In this document: positions 57,212-64,000 of the stretch, in pieces
Position numbering within the stretch: the first letter of the stretch is position 1
Layout: the number at the start of each line of letters is the position of its first letter
Assembly: GCF_003034915.1 (NCBI RefSeq)
Contig: NZ_PZJX01000047.1
Coordinates: 62,001-126,000 of the forward strand
DNA from: Mesorhizobium helmanticense
Lineage (GTDB): Bacteria; Pseudomonadota; Alphaproteobacteria; Rhizobiales; Rhizobiaceae
Reading direction: 5' to 3'
Length of the DNA: 64,000 bases
Made by a program: the position numbers and the translations under genes
Notes under the pieces: model-generated
Seen by the model: only the letters and a program-made list of their open reading frames with translations
What the model was told of the DNA's origin: nothing
Database searches by the model: none

Positions 57212-58537
57212 GTGGGCGAGCATGTCATCAAGCTGCCGGATGTCGGCGAAGGCGTCGCCGAGGCGGAACTGGTCGAATGGCACGTCAAGGTCGGCGATCT
57301 CGTGCGCGAGGACGCGGTGCTGGCTGCGGTCATGACCGACAAGGCGACGGTCGAAATACCCTCGCCGGTCGATGGCGAGATCCTGTGGCTCGGCGCGGAG
57401 ATCGGCGACACGGTGGCGATCGGCTCGCCGATCGTGCGGCTGAAAGTGGCGGGCGAGGGCAATGTGAAGGCGCAGAGCGGCGTGGCGGAAGAGGCCATCC
57501 GTGCCGAGCCTCCAGCGAAGCCTGCAGCGCCGAAACCCGAGGTTGCGCTCGCGAAGACGCCGTCAAAAACCGATGAGATAAAGGCGAAACCGGCGCCATC
57601 TCCTTCTATTTCGAAGAACACGGTGCGGCCGTCCATCTCCGGCGCCCCGCGTCCCGAAGGCGAAAAGCCGCTGGCCTCGCCCGCCATCCGGCTGCGGGCC
57701 AAGGAGGCCGGCATCGATCTCAGGCAGGTCGCGGGCAGCGGCCCGGCAGGCCGCATAAGCCATGAGGACATCGACGCCTTCCTGGCGCGGGGACCGCAGG
57801 TCGCCAGGACATCCGGCCTCGCCCGCAACGACGCCGTCGAGGATATCAAGGTGATCGGGTTGAGGCGCAAGATCGCCGAGAAGATGGCGCTCGCCAAATC
57901 GCGCATTGCGCACATCACCTATGTCGAGGAGATCGACGTCACCGCGCTGGAGGAACTGCGCGCCGCGCTCAACAAGGAGAAACGGCCGGCCGGCGCGGAA
58001 AGGCCGAAGCTGACGCTGCTGCCGTTCCTGATGCGCGCCATGGTCAAGGCGATCGCCGACCAGCCCCAGCTCAACGCGCTGTTCGACGACGAGGCCGGCA
58101 TCATCCATCAGCATGGCGGCGTCCATATCGGCATTGCCGCGCAGACGCCGTCGGGGCTGGTGGTGCCGGTGGTGAAACATGCCGAGGCGCGCGACATCTG
58201 GGATTGCGCCGCCGAGCTCAACCGGCTGGCCGAGGCGGCAAAATCGGGCACGGCGAGCCGCGACGAGCTGTCGGGATCGACCATCACCATCACCTCGCTC
58301 GGCGCCATGGGCGGCGTGGCGACGACACCGGTGATCAACCATCCGGAAGTGGCGATCGTCGGCGTCAACAAGATGATGGTGCGGCCGGTGTGGGACGGCA
58401 CCCAGTTCATCCCGCGCAAGATGATGAACCTGTCGTCGAGCTTCGACCACCGCGTGATCGACGGCTGGGACGCCGCGGTGTTCATCCAGCGCATCAAGAC
58501 GCTGCTGGAGACGCCGGCGCTGATTTTCGTGGATTGA
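57212..58537 (+). CDS. bkdB: Dihydrolipoamide acyltransferase E2 of the branched-chain complex
   Basis: A 441-residue core subunit. One N-terminal lipoyl domain carries the lipoylated Lys44 in VMTDKATVEIPSP. An Ala/Pro/Lys-rich linker (about 90-140) leads to the E3-binding domain (SPAIRLRAKEAGIDLRQVAG split, GPAGRISHEDIDAFL) and the catalytic acyltransferase domain ending in SSSFDHRVIDGWDAAVF with the active His. The GTG start at 57212 sits 1 base after the E1 beta stop. A RIME-like repeat separates it from the E3 gene. Confidence 0.95.
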   Translation: MGEHVIKLPDVGEGVAEAELVEWHVKVGDLVREDAVLAAVMTDKATVEIPSPVDGEILWLGAEIGDTVAIGSPIVRLKVAGEGNVKAQSGVAEEAIRAEPPAKPAAPKPEVALAKTPSKTDEIKAKPAPSPSISKNTVRPSISGAPRPEGEKPLASPAIRLRAKEAGIDLRQVAGSGPAGRISHEDIDAFLARGPQVARTSGLARNDAVEDIKVIGLRRKIAEKMALAKSRIAHITYVEEIDVTALEELRAALNKEKRPAGAERPKLTLLPFLMRAMVKAIADQPQLNALFDDEAGIIHQHGGVHIGIAAQTPSGLVVPVVKHAEARDIWDCAAELNRLAEAAKSGTASRDELSGSTITITSLGAMGGVATTPVINHPEVAIVGVNKMMVRPVWDGTQFIPRKMMNLSSSFDHRVIDGWDAAVFIQRIKTLLETPALIFVD

Positions 58538-58612
58538 TGAGATGAGGTCGATCTCGAACGTACATGGGGCAGAGAAGAGTCGCCGGCGTGGGGCGCCGGG
58601 ATGTGGGCTCCC

Positions 58613-58754
58613 CCTTCTCCCCTTGTGGGAGAAGGTGTCGCCGAAGGCGACGGATGAGGGGTGTTCCAGCTCGGCACGGACGGCGATCCGTCCAACACCC
58701 CTCATCCGTCTCGGCGCTGCGCGCCGATCCACCTTCTCCCACAAGGGGAGAAGG
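58613..58754. repeat. RIME-like palindromic intergenic repeat (copy 6)
   Basis: A 142-base copy in the same orientation as 53342, inside the bkd operon between E2 and E3. As RNA it would form a stable double hairpin and may set the E3 level relative to E1/E2. Confidence 0.85.
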
Positions 58755-58795
58755 ACAAGGCGCGCGGCGCCCATCGCCGGAAGGACGCAGTCGAC

Positions 58796-60190
<1,395 letters not shown>

Positions 60191-60204
60191 GGGGGGCGGC
60201 TCCC

Positions 60205-60227
60205 CCTTCTCCCACAAGGGGAGAAGG
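60205..60227. repeat. Fragment of the RIME-like repeat (end hairpin only)
   Basis: CCTTCTCCCACAAGGGGAGAAGG is a single end-hairpin of the longer element. It sits between the convergent lpdA and the dehydrogenase gene and could serve as a bidirectional terminator. Confidence 0.65.
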
Positions 60228-60241
60228 AAAGGTGGTAGCGC

Positions 60242-61345
60242 TCAACTCGCCAGCCGGCTTACCATCTCGTGCTGCGCATAGGTGTGCCCAAAACGGTTGG
60301 CGAGGAAGGCGTCGAGGGCGATGTCTTCCTGCCTGATGAAGCCCTTGGCCGGCAGGCTGCCGTCGGCCAGCATGTCGAGCACGGCGCAGATGGCGGAGGC
60401 CGTGGTGATCTGGATGGCGCTGCGCACCATTTCGCCGACTCGCCTGGCGTAGATCTTGTTGGCGTAGGTCTCCTGCAGCAGGCGGCCGTTCTTGCGGCCG
60501 CTGACCGTGACGAAGACGATGACCACGTCCTGCAGCGTCGCCGGCAGGGCGCTTTCGAAAATGTCCTTCAGCACGTCGCGGCGGTGGCGCAGGCCAAGGT
60601 CGTTGAGCAGCGCCTTCATGATCGCGGCGTGGCCGGGGTAGCGGATGGTGCGGTAATTCAGCGTGCGCACCTTGCCCCGCAGCGTTTCGGCCAGCGTGCC
60701 GAGGCCGCCCGACGTGTTGAACGCCTCGTAAGTGACGCCGTCGAGCGAGAATTCCTCGCGCTCCTCCAGCGGCGGCACCTCGACCAGCTCGCCTTCGACG
60801 ATCGCCTCGCAAGGCTCGCAATATTCGTTGATGACGCCGTCGGTGCTCCAGGTCAGATTGTAGTTCAGCGCGTTCGACGGGTATTGCGGCAGCGCGCCGA
60901 CCCGCATGCGCACGCTCTCCAGCGTGTCGAAGCGGCTGGCGAGGTCGTTGGCGACGATCGAGATGAAGCCCGGCGCCAGCCCGCATTGCGGGATGAAGGC
61001 GCTGCTGGCCGAACGGGCCAGCTCCTTGACGCGCCTGGTGGCGGCGACATCCTCGGTCAGGTCGAGATAGTGCACGCCGGCGGTTGCCGCGGCTTCGGCA
61101 ATGCGCGTGGTCAAATGGAAGGGCGCTGCGCTCAGCACCGCGAAACGGCCGGCGAGCGCTGCTTCGAGAGCGCCGACTTCCGCGATGTCGAGCTCCAGCG
61201 TCGCAACCGTGGCCGATAGTTCGGCCGCGCCAAGCTGCGCCACCGAACGGTCGACGAGGGTGACATGATAGTCGCCCGTATCGGCCAGCATTGCGGCGAT
61301 GGTCGAGCCGATCTTGCCGGCCCCGACGACTACGATTTTCTTCAT
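60242..61345 (-). CDS. Saccharopine dehydrogenase/lysine 6-dehydrogenase-type oxidoreductase
   Basis: A 367-residue NAD(P)-binding protein starting MKKIVVVGAGKIGSTIAAML with a Rossmann GxGxxG motif, then LDLTEDVAATRRVKEL and QCGLAPGFISIVANDLASRF, typical of the saccharopine-dehydrogenase superfamily. The single-domain length fits L-lysine 6-dehydrogenase (LysDH) of Agrobacterium-type bacteria better than fungal saccharopine enzymes. A divergent Lrp-family regulator gene next door suits an amino-acid catabolic role. The exact substrate (lysine, saccharopine or a polyamine precursor) is not decided by sequence. Confidence 0.8.
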   Translation of the reverse strand: MKKIVVVGAGKIGSTIAAMLADTGDYHVTLVDRSVAQLGAAELSATVATLELDIAEVGALEAALAGRFAVLSAAPFHLTTRIAEAAATAGVHYLDLTEDVAATRRVKELARSASSAFIPQCGLAPGFISIVANDLASRFDTLESVRMRVGALPQYPSNALNYNLTWSTDGVINEYCEPCEAIVEGELVEVPPLEEREEFSLDGVTYEAFNTSGGLGTLAETLRGKVRTLNYRTIRYPGHAAIMKALLNDLGLRHRRDVLKDIFESALPATLQDVVIVFVTVSGRKNGRLLQETYANKIYARRVGEMVRSAIQITTASAICAVLDMLADGSLPAKGFIRQEDIALDAFLANRFGHTYAQHEMVSRLAS

Positions 61346-61446
61346 GACGGCTTCCCTCGCCTAAATTGGTTGAGGGCTCAGGATCGCAGCTTGCCTGTCG
61401 AAAGGAAGCGTGGAATTGTTCGAAACGAAGTCCCTGTTTGATCGAT

Positions 61447-61896
61447 ATGCCGATATGGATCGTCGAAATGCTGAGTGAAGCTGACCAGGCACTGATTTCC
61501 CTGCTGCGTGACAATGCGCGAGCGTCAACGGCTGAGCTGGCGCAGCGGCTCGGCGTGTCGCGCACGACCGTGCAGAGCCGGATCGAGCGGCTGGAGCAGC
61601 GCGGCATCATCGCCGGCTATGGGGTGAGGCTCTCGCCGGACCATGAACGCGGCCTGGTGCGGGCGCATGTCCTGCTGACAGTCACGCCCAAGCTCGCCGA
61701 CAGAGTGGTGCGCGCCCTGCAAGCCTTGCCGCCGGTCAGGACACTGCATTCGGTGAGCGGCAATTTCGACATGATCGTCATCGTCGACGCGCCGTCGATC
61801 AGGGATCTCGATACGCTGCTCGACGAGATCGGCGCTATGGACGGGGTCGAGCGTACATCGTCGTCGATCATCCTTTCGACGCGGATCGACCGCTGA
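61447..61896 (+). CDS. Lrp/AsnC-family transcriptional regulator
   Basis: A 149-residue regulator. The N-terminal helix-turn-helix is LISLLRDNARASTAELAQRL then GVSRTTVQSRIERLEQRGII. The C-terminal RAM effector domain is HVLLTVTPKLADRVVRAL and VSGNFDMIVIVDA. Lrp-type proteins sense amino acids. It is divergent from the lysine-dehydrogenase-like gene with about 100 bases between, so it probably controls that gene. The start may be the ATG at 61447 or at 61468. Confidence 0.88.
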   Translation: MPIWIVEMLSEADQALISLLRDNARASTAELAQRLGVSRTTVQSRIERLEQRGIIAGYGVRLSPDHERGLVRAHVLLTVTPKLADRVVRALQALPPVRTLHSVSGNFDMIVIVDAPSIRDLDTLLDEIGAMDGVERTSSSIILSTRIDR

Positions 61897-61989
61897 GGAG
61901 GGGCTGATGCTTCGAGTTTCCAGCATCTAAGAGGGCGGAAGCCGCCAATCTCCCCCTTGCATCCGAAAAACATCAACAAGGTCGTTTAC

Positions 61990-62005
61990 TACTAACATGT
62001 TAGTA
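61990..62005. promoter_or_regulatory. Perfect 16-bp palindrome, likely GntR operator
   Basis: TACTAACATGTTAGTA is a perfect palindrome 41 bases before the DapA-family gene. TATGAT at 62004-62009 overlaps its end and fits a -10. A GntR-family regulator gene lies two genes downstream and is the obvious candidate ligand. Confidence 0.7.
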
Positions 62006-62045
62006 TGATAGTACTGACCACGAACTTCCTTTCGGAGACCGCCCT

Positions 62046-62930
62046 GTGACATCACGCTTTGGCCTTTCGGCCGCCCTTGCCACGCCTTTCGATGCCTCCG
62101 GGCAAATCATCATGCCCGCGATGGTCGCCCAGGCGCGCAAATGCCTGGCCGAAGGCTGCGGCAGCGTGACGCTTTTCGGCACCACCGGCGAAGGCGCGTC
62201 GGTGGGTACGCAGGAACGGCGGTCCGTCACCGAGGCCATGCTGGCCGCCGGCATCGCGCCAGACCAGCTCGTTGCCGGGGTGCTGGTGGATGCCGTCGAA
62301 GACGCCGCCGGGCAGGCGCGCGACGCCTTGCGGCGCGGCGCCCGCAATATCCTTCTGGCGCCGCCGAGCTACTTCAAGAATGTCGGCGACGACGGCCTGT
62401 TCGGCTGGTTTTCCGCGGTGTTCGCCGCACTTGGACCGCTCGGCCGCGACGTGCTCGTCTACAACATCCCCTCCGTCACCATGGTGAAGCTGTCGCTCGG
62501 CCTGATCGGCCGGTTGCGCGCCGCCTTTCCGGGCGTGGTAACCGGGGTCAAGGATTCCGGCGGCGACTGGGATTACAGCCAGGCGCTGCTTGGCGCCCAT
62601 GGCGACCTGGTGATCCTGATCGGCGACGAAAGGCATCTGGCGCAAGCGGTGAGGATTGGCGCCCAGGGCGCGATCTCGGGCATGGCCAACTTCGCTGCCG
62701 CCGAAATCCGCGCCATGGCCGAGAACGGCCGCGACGATCCCCGCGTCGAGCGCTTCGTGCTCGAGCTGCTCAAGCATTCGGTCATCCCGGCGGTGAAGGC
62801 GATGGTGGTGCACAAGACCGGCGACGAACGCTGGCTGGCGGTTCGCCCGCCGCTGGAGCCGGTCGCCTTGCCGGAGCGGCAACGGCTTGTCGCTACTTAC
62901 GACGGGCTGTTTGCGGCAATCCCGGCCTGA
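62046..62930 (+). CDS. DapA-family (dihydrodipicolinate synthase-like) aldolase/lyase
   Basis: A 294-residue class I aldolase of the DapA/NanA superfamily. The Schiff-base lysine is Lys169 in VVTGVKDSGGDW and the catalytic Tyr139 is in VLVYNIPSVTM; GTTGEGASV near 45-53 binds the pyruvate carboxylate. A GTG start follows a TTTCGGAGA ribosome site. Context with a GntR regulator and a sugar-type solute-binding protein points to catabolism of a sugar acid or similar (for example 2-keto-3-deoxy acid cleavage) and not lysine synthesis. The true dapA should be elsewhere. Confidence 0.85.
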   Translation: MTSRFGLSAALATPFDASGQIIMPAMVAQARKCLAEGCGSVTLFGTTGEGASVGTQERRSVTEAMLAAGIAPDQLVAGVLVDAVEDAAGQARDALRRGARNILLAPPSYFKNVGDDGLFGWFSAVFAALGPLGRDVLVYNIPSVTMVKLSLGLIGRLRAAFPGVVTGVKDSGGDWDYSQALLGAHGDLVILIGDERHLAQAVRIGAQGAISGMANFAAAEIRAMAENGRDDPRVERFVLELLKHSVIPAVKAMVVHKTGDERWLAVRPPLEPVALPERQRLVATYDGLFAAIPA

Positions 62931-62964
62931 ACGGCACAGGAAGCGCCAGGATATCGGTTTCAAG

Positions 62965-63624
62965 ATGGGCAACGGCAACGAACTGACCAACCTCCGGGAA
63001 AAGGCCTATGCCAGCTTCACGCGGCATTTGCTGGCCCGCGATTTGCTGCCGGGCCAGTTCGTGTCGCAACGCGAACTCGTCGCCTTCACCGGACTGCCGC
63101 TCGGCGCCATCCGCGAGATCGTTCCGCGCCTCGAGGCCGAGGGATTGCTGACGACGATCCCGCAGCGCGGCATGCAGATCGCGCATATCGACATCAGCCT
63201 GATCCGCGAGGCTTTCCAGTTCCGCCTGTTCATGGAACGCGAAGCGGTCGCTTTGTTCACCACCAGTGCGTCCGACGCCGAGCTTGCCCGCTTGCGGCGC
63301 GAGCATGAGGACATGCTGGCCCAGGCGCTGGCCGAGACGCCGACACCGGAAATGGAAGCCAAGGCGCAGACTGTCGACTGGGCCATGCACGACACCTTCA
63401 TCAATGCGCTCGGCAACGAAATCATCGCCAAGGCCTATCTGGTCAACTCGGTGAAGATCCGGCTGATCCACCAGGAGCGCTTCCGCATCGACGGCCGCGT
63501 CGTGCCGGTGATGCGCGAACATCTGGCGGTGATCGAGGCACTCGAAAGCCGCGACCCGCGGAAGGCGGTCGAGGCCATCAGCGCGCATATCGACAATGCG
63601 CGCCGGCTGGCGCTCCAGATCTGA
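62965..63624 (+). CDS. GntR-family (FadR/FCD) transcriptional regulator
   Basis: A 219-residue repressor-type protein. The winged helix is at about 10-75 (REKAYASFTRHLLARDLLPG, VSQRELVAFTGLPLGAIREI, LEAEGLLTTIPQRGMQI). The FCD effector domain follows, with the metal-binding His/Asp pattern in DWAMHDTFINALGN, VMREHLAVIEAL and ISAHIDNARRLA. The ATG at 62965 starts MGNGNELTN. The gene sits between the aldolase and the transporter gene and likely binds the palindrome at 61990-62005. Confidence 0.9.
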   Translation: MGNGNELTNLREKAYASFTRHLLARDLLPGQFVSQRELVAFTGLPLGAIREIVPRLEAEGLLTTIPQRGMQIAHIDISLIREAFQFRLFMEREAVALFTTSASDAELARLRREHEDMLAQALAETPTPEMEAKAQTVDWAMHDTFINALGNEIIAKAYLVNSVKIRLIHQERFRIDGRVVPVMREHLAVIEALESRDPRKAVEAISAHIDNARRLALQI

Positions 63625-63685
63625 GGAAGCATGAGCGCGCCGCAGCCGCGGCGCAATCGACAACGACAGCAACCGGGAGGAAAAA

Positions 63686-64000
63686 ATGTCGTACAATCCG
63701 TTCAACCCAACCAGAAGGCAATTGCTTCAGGGAACCGCGGCACTGGCCGCCGCCGGCCTTGCCGGCCTGCGCCCCGGCTTTGCCGCCGATGTCGACTGGA
63801 AGCGCTTTGCCGGCACGACGCTCGACGTCAATCTGGTGAAGAGCCCGCGCAGCGACACCATCCTGAAGTACCTCGCCGAATTCGAGGAATTGACCGGCAT
63901 CAAGGTCAATGCCGAGGCGACGCCCGAACAGCAGCAGCGCCAGAAGACGGTGATCGAGCTGAGCTCCGGCAAGCCGAGCTTCGACGTCGTGCATCTGAGC
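63686..64000 (+). CDS. ABC transporter solute-binding protein, family 1 (5' part only)
   Basis: The first 105 residues of an exported substrate-binding protein, cut by the window end. It starts MSYNPFNPTRRQLLQGTAAL with a twin-arginine motif and a hydrophobic Ala-rich signal ending near FAADVDW. The mature start TTLDVNLVKSPRSDTILKYL and EFEELTGIKVNAEATPEQQQ is typical of family 1 sugar-binding proteins. GGGAGGAAAAA precedes the ATG. It probably supplies the substrate handled by the DapA-family enzyme upstream. Confidence 0.85.
   Translation, partial: MSYNPFNPTRRQLLQGTAALAAAGLAGLRPGFAADVDWKRFAGTTLDVNLVKSPRSDTILKYLAEFEELTGIKVNAEATPEQQQRQKTVIELSSGKPSFDVVHLS

Overview
This window looks like the chromosomal origin region of a Rhizobiales alphaproteobacterium, most probably a Mesorhizobium or close relative. 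The reasons are GC-rich coding sequence with strong third-position GC, the hemE-oriC-ppsR arrangement with mnmE-mnmG-rsmG-parA-parB close by, a secB/fxsA/Tim44-like/mltA/dnaQ/coaE/aroE/maf block, DUF1236 and DUF6074 proteins, and many short palindromic intergenic repeats of the type known from rhizobia (RIME-like mosaic elements). The genus is an inference; the order-level placement is firm.

Layout. 1-3.6 kb: an MsbA-type ABC exporter, dapB, gpmA and a tRNA-Leu(CAG). 3.7-10.2 kb: an accessory stretch that begins at the tRNA and is visibly more AT-rich. It holds an HNH nuclease-like gene, a three-gene operon (a protein with a TIM-barrel-like pattern, a Xre/MbcA/ParS antitoxin and a RES toxin) under a sigma70-type promoter with an 18-bp inverted repeat built into it, several strong hairpins, and some very small genes. 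9.5-15.3 kb: small secreted and membrane proteins, a NarL-type two-component pair and a DUF4239 membrane protein. 15.3-20.3 kb: a large BTAD/TolB-like/TPR regulator divergent from a CysK-like enzyme and a group II PLP decarboxylase. 20.3-26.6 kb: a one-direction catabolic cluster (solute-binding protein, alpha/beta hydrolase, isochorismatase-type amidohydrolase, DddP/creatinase-like M24 enzyme) next to a GlxA-type regulator. 26.9-29.5 kb: reverse transsulfuration (cystathionine gamma-lyase/synthase type enzyme plus cystathionine beta-synthase). 29.7-40.5 kb: envelope and housekeeping genes (RlpA-like, PHA depolymerase, BTLCP peptidase, Smr, MltA, Tim44-like, FxsA, SecB, DnaQ, CoaE, AroE, Maf).

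The probable chromosomal origin is the 393-bp gap at 41512-41904 between ppsR (minus) and hemE (plus). It contains a consensus DnaA box, variant boxes and an AT-rich tail, and transcription switches from mostly minus to mostly plus across it. Four parS-type palindromes lie between mnmE and the start of rsmG, just upstream of parA-parB. From 54.9 to 60.2 kb lies a complete branched-chain 2-oxoacid dehydrogenase set (E1 alpha, E1 beta, E2, E3). The end of the window has a lysine-dehydrogenase/saccharopine-type gene with a divergent Lrp regulator, then a DapA-family enzyme, a GntR regulator and the start of a sugar-type solute-binding protein, preceded by a perfect 16-bp palindrome that is a likely operator.

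The strongest candidate for something new is the promoter-operator plus three-gene operon at 4.83-7.17 kb. A normal RES-Xre toxin-antitoxin pair is preceded by a translationally coupled 452-residue protein with no family I recognise. The structured gene-free stretch just downstream (7.2-7.75 kb) is also worth examination. No CRISPR array, transposase, integrase or rRNA gene was seen.
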